64,000 nucleotides of DNA from contig CAITMU010000037.1 in assembly GCA_903893565.1 (NCBI GenBank), positions 1 through 64,000 of the forward strand, in the 5' to 3' direction. A program made the position numbers and the translations under genes. Source of the stretch: an uncultured beta proteobacterium. GTDB lineage: Bacteria > Pseudomonadota > Gammaproteobacteria > Burkholderiales > SG8-41. Below the pieces are notes generated by a model. It was not told the DNA's origin and did no database searches. It saw only the letters and a list, made by a program, of their open reading frames with translations. Position 1 is the stretch's first letter. The number at the start of each line of letters is the position of its first letter. Below are positions 16,416 through 25,622 of the stretch, piece after piece.

Positions 16416-17810
16416 CTAAAAAGTCTTTAAACGTGATTCTGCCACCTTAGATTGCTCCAAGGTCCAAGCCGCTCGCAGACAAAGGTCCTCACGCCAGGGG
16501 GCCGCAATTAATTGCACTCCAATGGGTAATCCCGCATCTGGCCACATGGCAGCCACCGTCACCGGCAATCCAATAAAGGAGATGGGTTGGGTTAGTAATC
16601 CCACGTTAGGACGAGTCGGCAGTTCTATCGAACCAATTTTGAGGGTAGGCGCTCCTACCTCAGTGGCACTACAAGGGGTAGCAGGGGCGATTAGTACATC
16701 AAAATGCTTAAACACCTCTGCAGCCTGCGCCTGATACCAACGGCGAAAACGTTGCGCCTTGTGATACCAGGCTGCGGGTATCAACGCCCCAGCCAGCAAT
16801 CGCTCACGAGATAGCGGCTCAAAATCTTCTGGTATCTGCCGCAGTTCATTTAAATATTGGGAACCGGCTTCGCTGCCCGTGATCACAAAGGCCGCCGCAC
16901 GCGCCTTCTCAGTGTGTTCTAAAACCACTGCGTCTTTAGCCCCTAAGGCATTAGCCGCCATCTGAACCGCTTTTCTTGCTCTGGGATCAGCCCATTTTTC
17001 AAAATAATCTGTCAGCACACCGATTCGTAAACCCTCACTACCTTGATGTAAAGTAGCACTGGTCATGTCTAAGGATCGGTTTGCGTAGGCGGGGTCTAGG
17101 GGATCATGGCCCTGTAACACATCATAAATCAAGGATAAGTCGCTCACATTCCGAGCCAAGGGGCCCACATGATCCAAACTCGATACAAAAGGAAAGGCCC
17201 CCGATCGGGATAGGCGCCCAAAAGTGGGTTTCAATCCAAAAATGCCACAAAAGGAAGCGGGTACACGAATCGAACCATTGGTATCAGAACCTAAAGAAAA
17301 ATGACTCAACCCGGCAGCCACAGCGGCAGCAGAACCGCCGGACGACCCGCCTGCGACACACCTCAGATCATGCGGGTTACGAGTCACCCCAAAATGCGTG
17401 TTTTCTGTGGTAAATCCATAGGCATAGGCGTCCATGTTAAGCATACCCGTTAACACCGCACCCGCCCCTTTTAAACGATCAACTAAATACGCATCTTTAT
17501 CGGCAGGTTTGTCATTTAAGCGGATTTTAGCGCCTGCCAAGGTCACTTGCGATTGAACATCAAAGAGATTTTTAACCGAATAAACCACCCCAGCCAAGGC
17601 GGGCAAGGGCTGTGAACGAGCACGTAATTGGTCAATGCTCTGGGCCTCGGCAATCGCACGTGCTTCGGTTAGGGTCGTAAAGCAATTAAGCTCACCATTG
17701 AGTTGTGAGATACGCTCAAGATGACACTGCGCGACTTCAAGTGCCGACACCTCTCCTGATCGAATCAACGCGCTACAAAGGGTAGCCGTTTCGGGAAAGT
17801 CTTTTATCAT
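16416..17810 (-). CDS. atzE: AtzE-like amidase (1-carboxybiuret hydrolase / HpxY type)
   Basis: 464 residues, amidase signature family with triad K80, S156 and S180. Matches the AtzE group, for example in AGGSSGGSAAAVAAGLSHF and RLSRSGAFPFVSSLDHVGP. AtzE from Pseudomonas ADP removes ammonia from 1-carboxybiuret and needs the small protein AtzG. An atzG-like gene lies 14 bp upstream, which supports the assignment. A related protein, HpxY, occurs in the oxalurate branch of purine catabolism in Klebsiella, so that substrate is the main alternative. Confidence 0.8.
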   Translation of the reverse strand: MIKDFPETATLCSALIRSGEVSALEVAQCHLERISQLNGELNCFTTLTEARAIAEAQSIDQLRARSQPLPALAGVVYSVKNLFDVQSQVTLAGAKIRLNDKPADKDAYLVDRLKGAGAVLTGMLNMDAYAYGFTTENTHFGVTRNPHDLRCVAGGSSGGSAAAVAAGLSHFSLGSDTNGSIRVPASFCGIFGLKPTFGRLSRSGAFPFVSSLDHVGPLARNVSDLSLIYDVLQGHDPLDPAYANRSLDMTSATLHQGSEGLRIGVLTDYFEKWADPRARKAVQMAANALGAKDAVVLEHTEKARAAAFVITGSEAGSQYLNELRQIPEDFEPLSRERLLAGALIPAAWYHKAQRFRRWYQAQAAEVFKHFDVLIAPATPCSATEVGAPTLKIGSIELPTRPNVGLLTQPISFIGLPVTVAAMWPDAGLPIGVQLIAAPWREDLCLRAAWTLEQSKVAESRLKTF

Positions 17811-17824
17811 CCCCCACCCCCCCC

Positions 17825-18013
17825 TTAGGCGCGAAAAATAGAAGCCGACTCGATGTGCATAGGCAAATCAAAGTCAACAAAGCCCTGAGCGAGTGCTTCA
17901 ATCATCTTTAATTGCTGAACGATCAAATCACGCTGCTCAGGACTGGAATCTAACCCATAGCCCTCCATCATATTAAAGACGTAGGCTTCCCAATTAAATT
18001 TTTTTTCCTTCAT
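17825..18013 (-). CDS. atzG: AtzG-like small partner of AtzE (DUF4089/HpxX)
   Basis: 62-residue helical protein with the pattern NWEAYVFNMMEGYGLDSS, then PEQRDLIVQQLKMIEALAQ and a C-terminus that includes HIESASIFRA. This is the AtzG/HpxX type of short protein, structurally related to GatC, which forms a complex with the amidase and supports its folding and activity. Position directly before atzE fits. The protein is short but complete, with start, stop and spacing all consistent. Confidence 0.8.
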   Translation of the reverse strand: MKEKKFNWEAYVFNMMEGYGLDSSPEQRDLIVQQLKMIEALAQGFVDFDLPMHIESASIFRA

Positions 18014-18142
18014 CAGTTTCCTTCACGTGATTCAACCATCTAGGGGGAGCTTATACAATATAACCTAGCAAAAAGAACTCTCGCCATCAAGAATCAAAAT
18101 TGCCGACAACCGGTTAGATACCCTTTAATGAAAGGCAGGCCT

Positions 18143-18832
18143 TCAAGACTTTTTTAAGCTTACCTTTAAAGAGTGTAAAACGGCTTTAGAACTGGTGACC
18201 CATCCAAAAATCCCCCCTTGTGCTGCGATCATACGAAGTCCGACTTCATGAAACTCAGGGAAATAGGAGGCACAGGCATCACCCACCACCACGCATCTAA
18301 ATCCGCGATCGTTGGCTTCCCTAACGGTGGTATGCACACACACTTCGGTAGTCACCCCACAAACGATAAGGGTTTTGATGCCACGATTGGTCAACAAGGC
18401 TTGCAAATCAGTCGCATAGAAAGCCCCTTTACCCGGTTTATCAATAATCGGCTCACCCGCAATGGGATACAACGCCGCAATCAAATCATGCCCAGGCTCG
18501 CCTCGCACCAGAATACGTCCCATCGGCCCCACGGCACCGATTCTTTGATGAAGTGGCCCCCGATTCACTTTTAAGTCAGGCGCATCACTTAAGTCAGCTC
18601 GATGTCCTTCTCTCGTATGCAGCACAAGCACATGGCGCTCTCTTGCAGCGCTGAGCAATTGAAGACAAGGCTCCACAGCCGCCTGTAAAAAAGACACATC
18701 ATTACCCAATGCCTCTCCAAACCCCCCAGCCTCCAAGAAGTCTCGTTGCATATCTATGATGAGTAAAGCCGTACTGGACCAATCAAGGCTCACCGCTTCA
18801 GGATTGGCAGGAATGAGGGACTGACTCATCAA
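18143..18832 (-). CDS. Isochorismatase-fold cysteine hydrolase (biuret/triuret-hydrolase-like)
   Basis: 229 residues with the D-K-C triad: D27 (LIIDMQRDF), K135 ([13 protein letters not shown]) and C165 ([13 protein letters not shown] with the cis-peptide). This layout is shared by BiuH biuret hydrolase, TrtA triuret hydrolase and ureidoacrylate hydrolases. It lies 129 bp before atzG and 19 bp after the 8-oxoguanine deaminase gene. The neighbours favour a substrate that yields biuret, carboxybiuret or allophanate. That substrate is inferred; the fold and triad are directly visible. Confidence 0.8.
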   Translation of the reverse strand: MMSQSLIPANPEAVSLDWSSTALLIIDMQRDFLEAGGFGEALGNDVSFLQAAVEPCLQLLSAARERHVLVLHTREGHRADLSDAPDLKVNRGPLHQRIGAVGPMGRILVRGEPGHDLIAALYPIAGEPIIDKPGKGAFYATDLQALLTNRGIKTLIVCGVTTEVCVHTTVREANDRGFRCVVVGDACASYFPEFHEVGLRMIAAQGGIFGWVTSSKAVLHSLKVSLKKS

Positions 18833-18851
18833 CTAAACTCCAAAAAATACC

Positions 18852-20261
18852 TTAGCTCAAACCAGCCTTGCGAAGCAGTGACTGACTGATTAAGTTATGT
18901 TGATTAACTAAGGACCCAATATCGATCCCACTTAATACGCCTTGATCAACGATCACGCGACCATTAATCATCGATAACCACGCTTTGGTAGGACTACAAG
19001 TGACCAAAGCAGCCACTGGATCACTTAACGCACCAGCATGCTCGATATCATCAATACGAAAAGCAATAATATCAGCCGCTTTAGATGGCATTAAGCAGCC
19101 AATATCGTCTCTTTGCAATATACTGGCGCCGCCTAAAGTTGCCAATTCCAAGGCTTCCCGAGCAGACATTCTATCGGCCCGCGATTCAAATCCTGGCCAT
19201 CCGACCCGCTGCAGCAAGGCGGCTTGTCGCACCTCACCCAACATTTGATTCCCATCATTACTGGCCGAACCATCAACCCCCAGGCCCACCTTAACCCCTT
19301 CATCACGCATCGCTCTGACTGGGGCGATACCCGAGGCTAAAATCATGTTACTCGAGGGACAGTGGCAGACCCCAGAACCGGTTTGAGCCAACAACGATAT
19401 ATCTTCCTTAGCAGGATGAACCATATGGGCAAACCACACATCATCACCCAACCACCCTAAAGACTCGGCGTAGGCCATTGGACTTTTACCGACGGATTGC
19501 ATACAAAAACGATGTTCGTCCAAGGTTTCAGCCAGGTGGGTATGTAATCCCACTTTCTCGTAAGAGCGTGCCAACAAGGCACTGTCTCGCATCAAATCAG
19601 CCGTGACACTAAAGGGGGAACAAGGGGCAACCCCCACGCGCACCATAGAATAATCTCGTGGATCATGAAAGCGCGTAATCACATCCTGACAATCACGCAG
19701 GATGTCGGATTCTTTTTCCACTACCGAGTCCGGGGGCAAGCCTCCCTTACTTTGCCCTAAACTCATGCTCCCGCGCGTTGGATGAAAACGAACGCCCAAC
19801 TTTGCAGCGGACATAATTTCGTCTTCTAAACGAATGCCGTTGGGAAACAAATACAAATGATCGGCAACCGTAGTGGCACCGGATAAAACCAACTCACACA
19901 GGGCTAATGAACTACTGACTTGGATAGCCTCCGGATCAAGACAGGCCCAGACCGGATATAATAATTTAAGCCAATCAAATAATCCCCGTCCCTGCCCCGT
20001 ACCCATAGTGCGGGTCAGTGTTTGAAACATATGATGGTGGCCGTTGACAAAGCCTGGCAGCACGACACACCCCCGGGCATCAATGACCGATTGCGGTGTG
20101 CGAAGGGCGGGGTCTTGCGCAATCCAGGCGCGAATATTAGCTGAGGTATCGACTTTTGAGATGACGTTATCCACTACCAGCACGCTACCGTCCGGTATTT
20201 CCCTGCGCTGGGGATCCATGGTCACCAACACCGTCGCCCTTTCAATCAAGATCGTCTTCAT
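18852..20261 (-). CDS. 8-oxoguanine deaminase
   Basis: 469-residue amidohydrolase-superfamily protein. Metal ligands: H75 and H77 (FVNGHHHMFQ), H240/H242 with catalytic E245 (LHTHLAETLDEH), H279 and D330 (LGVDGSASND). The pattern, including VAPCSPFSVT and HCPSSNMILASGIAP, matches 8-oxoguanine deaminases and their hydroxydechloroatrazine-hydrolase relatives. The reaction gives urate plus ammonia, which links to the urate pathway further right. The start overlaps the Rieske oxygenase stop by 4 bp. A triazine substrate is the alternative because of the Atz-like neighbours, but no other triazine gene is seen. Confidence 0.85.
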   Translation of the reverse strand: MKTILIERATVLVTMDPQRREIPDGSVLVVDNVISKVDTSANIRAWIAQDPALRTPQSVIDARGCVVLPGFVNGHHHMFQTLTRTMGTGQGRGLFDWLKLLYPVWACLDPEAIQVSSSLALCELVLSGATTVADHLYLFPNGIRLEDEIMSAAKLGVRFHPTRGSMSLGQSKGGLPPDSVVEKESDILRDCQDVITRFHDPRDYSMVRVGVAPCSPFSVTADLMRDSALLARSYEKVGLHTHLAETLDEHRFCMQSVGKSPMAYAESLGWLGDDVWFAHMVHPAKEDISLLAQTGSGVCHCPSSNMILASGIAPVRAMRDEGVKVGLGVDGSASNDGNQMLGEVRQAALLQRVGWPGFESRADRMSAREALELATLGGASILQRDDIGCLMPSKAADIIAFRIDDIEHAGALSDPVAALVTCSPTKAWLSMINGRVIVDQGVLSGIDIGSLVNQHNLISQSLLRKAGLS

Positions 20262-21250
20262 ACGACCCCAAACTGCAAAGACAAATTCTTTAGATACTTT
20301 CTATACGCCACCGACATTCGATCGCTTCGAATCGACAACTCTTCGTCCTTCCATATCGGCAAACACTTAGGGCTTTGGGATTCCACAATGGGTTGGTCTT
20401 GTAAAAAAATAGCATCTTGAAATTCGCGTAATTCTTGTTCGGTTTTTTCGAAAATATTGAGCGCCAAAATAATCCATACACGGCTTTTCGCTTCTTCAAG
20501 AGGCTGAATGTGAAGACTAATCGATTCACAAACCCCACGGGGTTCATCGGCTACTTTAGTCAAAATCGCACTCAAAGGGCGGAGCACTCGAAAACTATAC
20601 TCGACCTGAGCCCCACTGGTAGACAAAGCATGGGGCTTCGGTTGCCAGAAATAACATTTTGTCGCAATAACCCCTTTGCCCCCTTGTTCATCCACATAAT
20701 CATTGACCTCATAGTCAAGCACTTCATTACGTGGCCTTTCGCCTAAAATGCCTGCATGAACGAAAGGGAAATGCGCTAAATCTATAAAATTTTCAACGAT
20801 ACGAGGGCCACTCGTATCCACTTCATAAGGACCACACAATACTTTTCGTAACTTCGGGTCTTGGTACTCAGGAAACGGCAGCACTGGTTGCTGAGGCTCT
20901 CCTAAACAAACCCATATCAGTCCATATTTTTCTTCCACACGATAGGTCTTCGCGCAATGGCTCAGCGGGGACTTAAATTCAGGCAATGCAGGCACATGAA
21001 CACACTGACCCGAAGTGGAAAACTGCCAGCCATGATAAGGACAAATTAATTGGTCGTTCTCAATCATCCCCAAAGAAAGACGAGCCCCACGATGAGGACA
21101 TTGATCTTTCCATGCATGAACTTCACCCTTCAGGCTTCGCCACAACACCAAAGACTCATTCAAAAGTGAGCTCGCCAAAAGCGATCCAAGCCTCAGATCC
21201 GAAGCGTTCGCAACAGGATGCCAATCATTCAATAAAATGGGATCAAGCAC
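20258..21250 (-). CDS. Rieske non-haem iron oxygenase, alpha subunit
   Basis: 330 residues. Rieske ligands C51/H53 and C70/H73 (CPHRGARLS and CPYHGWQF); mononuclear iron ligands H160, H165 and D285 with bridging D157 (DLAHFPFVH, QDQPIVESQ). The short length and DQPIVESQ tail resemble O- and N-demethylases (VanA, NdmA/B). Translationally coupled to the 8-oxoguanine deaminase and downstream of a nucleoside-type importer. Possible reactions are demethylation of a methylated purine or ring hydroxylation. No reductase gene is in the window, so electrons must come from elsewhere. Confidence 0.87.
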   Translation of the reverse strand: MLDPILLNDWHPVANASDLRLGSLLASSLLNESLVLWRSLKGEVHAWKDQCPHRGARLSLGMIENDQLICPYHGWQFSTSGQCVHVPALPEFKSPLSHCAKTYRVEEKYGLIWVCLGEPQQPVLPFPEYQDPKLRKVLCGPYEVDTSGPRIVENFIDLAHFPFVHAGILGERPRNEVLDYEVNDYVDEQGGKGVIATKCYFWQPKPHALSTSGAQVEYSFRVLRPLSAILTKVADEPRGVCESISLHIQPLEEAKSRVWIILALNIFEKTEQELREFQDAIFLQDQPIVESQSPKCLPIWKDEELSIRSDRMSVAYRKYLKNLSLQFGVV

Positions 21251-21325
21251 AAGGTTCTATGTGTATTAGAGTCATAAAAAAAACATGCGATAAAAAAATC
21301 ATCAGAAATTAAGTCAAATTTTTAG

Positions 21326-21359
21326 GTTGCAGACCGCGTTAAATCAATCGGTCTGCAAC
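21326..21359. terminator. Stem-loop after bmpA-like gene
   Basis: GTTGCAGACC and GGTCTGCAAC form a perfect 10-bp stem with a 14-nt loop, about 22 bp past the receptor stop. On the minus strand it is followed by CTAAAAATTT, a weak T-tract. It may lower read-through from the importer genes into the Rieske/deaminase/Atz genes. Confidence 0.5.
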
Positions 21360-21380
21360 ACTAGATCAACAATCCCCTTA

Positions 21381-22460
21381 TTATTTCGGCAATTGACCGT
21401 CTACCCCTTCGACATAAAATTTGATGCTATCAATATCTTTATCCGTAAAAGTAGCGCCCGCTGCAATTTTGATACTACCATCCTGCGCCTTTAAAGGACC
21501 AGAGAACACTTTGAATTTCCCAGATACGATTTGCGCTTTTTTGGCCTCGACTTCCTTTTTAACTGAATCAGGTATTTTGTCGTTGATTGACTCCAACCCA
21601 TTCATACCTTCTTTCATCCCTCCCCAAACATTATCAGTAAAGGCCTTGCCTTCCAGTGCCGCCTTAGTGACTTTTACATAATAAGGCCCCCAAACTTGGG
21701 TCACAGAAGCCAAATGAGCTTTAGGCGCAATCGTTGACATGTCAGAGTTCCAACCAAAAGCATAAACCCCTTTATCAGCAGCGGCTTGTAAAGTGGCTGA
21801 TGAATCGGTGTTTTGCATCAGACAATCGGCACCTTGACCAATCAAAGTTTCTGCGGCTTGGCGCTCTTTGCTAGGATCATACCAAGAACTAATCCAAACC
21901 ACCTTGGTGGTGATCTTAGGATTCACGCTACGCGCACCCATGGTATAGGCGTTAATATTACGCACAACCTCCGGGATCGGGAAAGAAGCGACATACCCTA
22001 AAACATTGCTCTTGCTCATATGACCGGCGATGATCCCAGCCAAATAAGCAGGCTCATACATCCTAGAATTGTAGATGTGGACGTTAGGGGCCGACTTAAA
22101 ACCCGTGTTGTGATAAAACTTCACTTTAGGGAAAGACTTCGCCGCTTTCAGGGTATGTTCCATATAACCAAAAGAAGTGGCAAATATGATTTGGTTGCCT
22201 TTGGAAGCAAGCTCTCGCATCACCCTTTCAGAATCCGCACTTTCCGGGACATTCTCAACGATCGAGGTTTCAATTTTTGACCCAAATTCTTTTTGAACCA
22301 TTTTTACACCGGTATCATGAGCGAATGTCCAGCCAGCATCCCCCGGAGTACCAAAGTAAATCCAGGCCATTTTTAATGGTTCAGCAGCCCTTGCCCCAAT
22401 GTTAAATCCAAATAACAAGAAAACACTTAACAACATTAATTTCAAAGACTTCACTTTCAT
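21381..22460 (-). CDS. BMP-family ABC substrate-binding protein, nucleoside/purine type
   Basis: About 359 residues from ATG 22460, chosen because AAGGAG lies upstream and the N-terminus (MKVKSLKLMLLSVFLLFGF) becomes a clean signal peptide; the 13-residue extension to 22499 does not help. The mature protein has the BMP/PnrA pattern KMAWIYFGTPGDAGWTFAHD near its start. No lipobox Cys is seen, so it should be soluble in the periplasm. Related proteins bind purine nucleosides or nucleobases. Two permease genes lie upstream on the same strand. The ATPase is encoded at 31560-33098. Confidence 0.88.
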   Translation of the reverse strand: MKVKSLKLMLLSVFLLFGFNIGARAAEPLKMAWIYFGTPGDAGWTFAHDTGVKMVQKEFGSKIETSIVENVPESADSERVMRELASKGNQIIFATSFGYMEHTLKAAKSFPKVKFYHNTGFKSAPNVHIYNSRMYEPAYLAGIIAGHMSKSNVLGYVASFPIPEVVRNINAYTMGARSVNPKITTKVVWISSWYDPSKERQAAETLIGQGADCLMQNTDSSATLQAAADKGVYAFGWNSDMSTIAPKAHLASVTQVWGPYYVKVTKAALEGKAFTDNVWGGMKEGMNGLESINDKIPDSVKKEVEAKKAQIVSGKFKVFSGPLKAQDGSIKIAAGATFTDKDIDSIKFYVEGVDGQLPK

Positions 22461-22511
22461 CGCCCATCTCCTTATGTAAATAAAAAACATCATTGCCATT
22501 AAAAAATACCA

Positions 22512-23441
22512 TCAACTATCATCATAAAAAGGTTTGCCTAACCAAGCAGGCGCATGACGCCTTACCGTTTCCAGATTCCTTGAGATGAACACCAATACCA
22601 ATACTGTTGCAACATAAGGCAGGCTAGAGAGTGCGAAAGTTGAAATACTAAGTCCTATCGCCTGAAAATAAAGTCCCAAAGCCGTCACACCACCAAATAA
22701 CAACGCACCAAAACCCACACGCATGGGTCTCCACGTAGCAAACACCACCAACGCCAGCGCGATCCATCCATTGCCTGAAGTCAATCCTTCCTGCCACATT
22801 TTGAATTGAGCTATCGAGTAATAGGTTCCGGCGATACCCGCCATAGCGCCGCCAAAAAACACAGCCAGGTAGCGAACTCGGGTCACTGATAAGCCCAAAG
22901 CACGGGCTACCACTGGTGATTCACCTACAGCACGAAGGGTTAGGCCCGCGCGCGTTCGATACAAAAACCAACTCACACCGGCTAAACTCAGAAGGCCAAA
23001 ATAGCCCAATAAATTAAGAGAAAAAATAGAAACGCCTAATAAAGGGATATCTTTCAAAAAAGGAATGGGCAAAGGAGCAAAACTAGCCGCCGCAGGAAAA
23101 CCCACGTAACTTCGACCTAAAAAGGCAGAAAGACCGGCCCCCAGTATGGTGAGTGACAATCCAGCAGCCACTTGATTGGCTTGCAAGTTAATGACAACAA
23201 ATCCGAAGATCAGAGAGGATAGAACTCCAGCCGATATTCCCATCACTAGCCCTAAGAAAAGCCCTCCTCCCATTGTCACCGTCATAAAGCTTGCTAAGGC
23301 CCCCATTAACATCATCCCTTCGAGACCCAGATTTAATATCCCTGCTCGCTCACAAATCAATTCTCCCAACGCCACAATAATCAAAGGCAGTGCGGCGCTG
23401 ATGGCGCTGGCTAATAAGGGGCTGAGTGAATACATACTCAT
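22512..23441 (-). CDS. ABC permease of nucleoside/purine importer (BMP system, second permease)
   Basis: 309 residues, around eight to nine membrane segments, of the ribose/nucleoside permease family (BPD_transp_2). The motif AGILNLGLEGMMLMGAL near residues 33-49 is conserved in this group. The start overlaps the upstream permease stop by 4 bp and the receptor gene follows after 51 bp. Matches the NupQ/YufQ type. Confidence 0.9.
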   Translation of the reverse strand: MSMYSLSPLLASAISAALPLIIVALGELICERAGILNLGLEGMMLMGALASFMTVTMGGGLFLGLVMGISAGVLSSLIFGFVVINLQANQVAAGLSLTILGAGLSAFLGRSYVGFPAAASFAPLPIPFLKDIPLLGVSIFSLNLLGYFGLLSLAGVSWFLYRTRAGLTLRAVGESPVVARALGLSVTRVRYLAVFFGGAMAGIAGTYYSIAQFKMWQEGLTSGNGWIALALVVFATWRPMRVGFGALLFGGVTALGLYFQAIGLSISTFALSSLPYVATVLVLVFISRNLETVRRHAPAWLGKPFYDDS

Positions 23442-24541
23442 AGCGCCACCGCGCGAGTTGAAGGCAGGCGTACAATCTTATAGTTCACCATCACATCACA
23501 CCCTAGTAAAAATAACAGCAACAAGCCCTGAAACACTTGGCTCACCGCTTTAGGTAGATGTAAGCTCACCTGAACCGATTCTCCGCCCAAATACAAAAGT
23601 GCCATCAAGAGCGAGGCCAACACGATCCCCAAAGGATTTAATCGACCTAGGTTTGCAACAATAATGGCGGTAAACCCATAGCCTGGCGTCCAACGGTCAT
23701 TTAATTGAGCCATTGGACCCGCCACCTCCGTAACACCGGCCAAGCCGGCCACTAGGCCGCTGATGAGTAAGGCCATCCAAACCAGTTTCTTTTCACGAAA
23801 ACCGGCATAACGAGCCGCTCCGGGTGCCAAACCCGCCACTAATAACTGAAATCCTGAGAAGCTACGCTGCATAAAAAACCACACGAGGGGTATGGCTATC
23901 AGCGTAAGGAATACGGAAGTGTTAATACGTGTGCCTTCCCAATAATTCCAACCCAATTCAACAAAGGGCGTAAATAAAGCAGAATCTGTAAAAGAAACCG
24001 TCACTGGGAAATTATTGGCCATAGGATCTTTCCAAACCCCGTACACCAGAGCTTTAACCAATAAATCAGCGACATAGGTCAACATTAAGCTCACTAAAAT
24101 TTCATTCGCATGAAATTGTGCTCGACAAAGGGCCGTCAAAGAGGCCCACAACATACCTCCTAGGGCACCGGCGACAATCATCATCGGTAAAAGCCATGCA
24201 CTGGGGTAATCTTGAAAATGAATAGCAAGGCCGGTAGCAAAAATCCCGCCTACATACATCTGGCCTTCTGCTCCAATGTTCCAAATGTTGGCACGGTAAC
24301 CAATAGCCAATCCCAAGGCAATCAAACACAGGGGTGAGGCTTTCAGTAATAGTTCGCTAATTCCGTTGAGGTTGCTCAAAGGGTCAATAAAGTAGGCTTT
24401 GAATGCAACGATGGGGTTTTGCCCCAAAACAGCAAATAAAGAAATACCAACAACAAGAGTCAAAAATACCGCCAGCAAGGGGGCAAGAACCAACATCTTC
24501 TGTGAGGCTTGCGATCTTGGAACAAGGCGAAATCGAAACAT
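23438..24541 (-). CDS. ABC permease of nucleoside/purine importer (BMP system, first permease)
   Basis: 367 residues, multiple membrane segments. Typical family motif NIWNIGAEGQMYVGGIFATG around residues 86-105. Matches the NupP/YufP type, the longer permease of BMP-linked importers. It is the first gene of the minus-strand run that continues through Rieske oxygenase, deaminase and the Atz-like genes to 15002. Confidence 0.9.
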   Translation of the reverse strand: MFRFRLVPRSQASQKMLVLAPLLAVFLTLVVGISLFAVLGQNPIVAFKAYFIDPLSNLNGISELLLKASPLCLIALGLAIGYRANIWNIGAEGQMYVGGIFATGLAIHFQDYPSAWLLPMMIVAGALGGMLWASLTALCRAQFHANEILVSLMLTYVADLLVKALVYGVWKDPMANNFPVTVSFTDSALFTPFVELGWNYWEGTRINTSVFLTLIAIPLVWFFMQRSFSGFQLLVAGLAPGAARYAGFREKKLVWMALLISGLVAGLAGVTEVAGPMAQLNDRWTPGYGFTAIIVANLGRLNPLGIVLASLLMALLYLGGESVQVSLHLPKAVSQVFQGLLLLFLLGCDVMVNYKIVRLPSTRAVAL

Positions 24542-24672
24542 CTGTATGGCTCCCCTACTGAACCTTTCACAATGTCTGCAAAATAAAAAAACTTTTGATT
24601 GATTGTTTTGCTTTTTTATTTTAGCAAAGCAAGAAAACCAGAGACATCAATAAGCTAAGGTAAGAGCCATTG

Positions 24673-24707
24673 AAAAAAATACGGGGATTTAACCCTTAAA
24701 TCCCCGT
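24673..24707 (-). terminator. Rho-independent terminator of the Tsx-like gene
   Basis: Perfect 12-bp stem (ACGGGGATTTAA / TTAAATCCCCGT) with a 3-nt loop, followed on the minus strand by ATTTTTTT. It starts 12 bp past the outer-membrane protein stop and separates that gene from the importer genes. Confidence 0.85.
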
Positions 24708-24719
24708 GACCCTAAGAAC

Positions 24720-25622
24720 TTAGAAGTGGTATTCCGCTTTGATCATGGGTGTCTTAGCAAAAGCGCCAGAACCCGCGCCATAATTCGGTGCAGCAAAAGG
24801 CACTGATGCATCATCACCGAATTTATTTTTCCAGTATTCGTAGCCAAGTCCGACCTTAAACATGCCTTTAGGACCACCGAATTGACGACCCACATCCATC
24901 ATAATAAATGCATCAATTAAGGTTTCGGTCGCAGTATTACCACCATATTCATTTTTACCCTTGGCGGCGATGAGGTTCATAAAACCTTTAAATTCTAAAG
25001 GCAAATCGCCCAATGGAATGCCCCAAGAGGCTGAGAGCATCGGGTGCAGCTTATAGGAATAACGTCCCACACAGGTCGTACCACTACAAGGGGCGTTACT
25101 TTCCACTAATTCTTGGATACCCACACTCAAATGTCCCGGCACATCAAGGCTTATCGTTGGCCCGAAAACTAACATACGTTTTTTAGAGTTATAACCTGAA
25201 TCCGACTTAGCGTTCCAGTCAAATCCGAGCGTCATACCCACATCGGTAATCGAACCGTATTTCATCGGTGAGCCAGTGACTTTAGATAAAGAAACGGTAT
25301 TGCGATACACCACATACGCTTCTTGCGCGCCAACATGCGAGGTGGCCGATGCGGCAGGGTCTTTGCCGTTAGAATTGAGTAAATCTACGTTCAAATAGTT
25401 AGTACCATACTTATAACCACTCACATGCTCGATATTGATGATATTTTTTTCAATGGCAGTATTATTGTAGGGCTCGCGAAAATTAGTTCCAAAACGGTAA
25501 CCAATGGATGTATCACTCCAATCGGCTGCCATGAGGGGTGCTGAAGCGCCAAAGGTGGCGCTTAATGCAATAGCGACAGCCCCAAGCTGCGCTCGGGGAG
25601 AACGGTTTTGCGATTTAGTCAT
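24720..25622 (-). CDS. Tsx/OmpK-like outer-membrane nucleoside channel
   Basis: 300 residues from ATG 25622 (GGAG 9 bp upstream). Signal peptide ends near APLMA-ADW. The rest is beta-strand-like with alternating aromatic and polar residues, starting ADWSDTSIGYRFGTNFREPY. The C-terminus ends in KAEYHF, with the terminal Phe needed for outer-membrane insertion. Two Cys (PCSGTTC) could form a loop disulfide. Tsx channels admit nucleosides. Its place beside the nucleoside-type ABC genes and xdh fits that role. It has its own terminator, so it is transcribed alone. Confidence 0.8.
   Translation of the reverse strand: MTKSQNRSPRAQLGAVAIALSATFGASAPLMAADWSDTSIGYRFGTNFREPYNNTAIEKNIINIEHVSGYKYGTNYLNVDLLNSNGKDPAASATSHVGAQEAYVVYRNTVSLSKVTGSPMKYGSITDVGMTLGFDWNAKSDSGYNSKKRMLVFGPTISLDVPGHLSVGIQELVESNAPCSGTTCVGRYSYKLHPMLSASWGIPLGDLPLEFKGFMNLIAAKGKNEYGGNTATETLIDAFIMMDVGRQFGGPKGMFKVGLGYEYWKNKFGDDASVPFAAPNYGAGSGAFAKTPMIKAEYHF

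Noticed and set aside
15002..20261. A triazine (atrazine/cyanuric acid) degradation plasmid segment
   Set aside because: No AtzA, AtzD or IS1071-like element; 8-oxoguanine deaminase and purine importer genes explain the context better.
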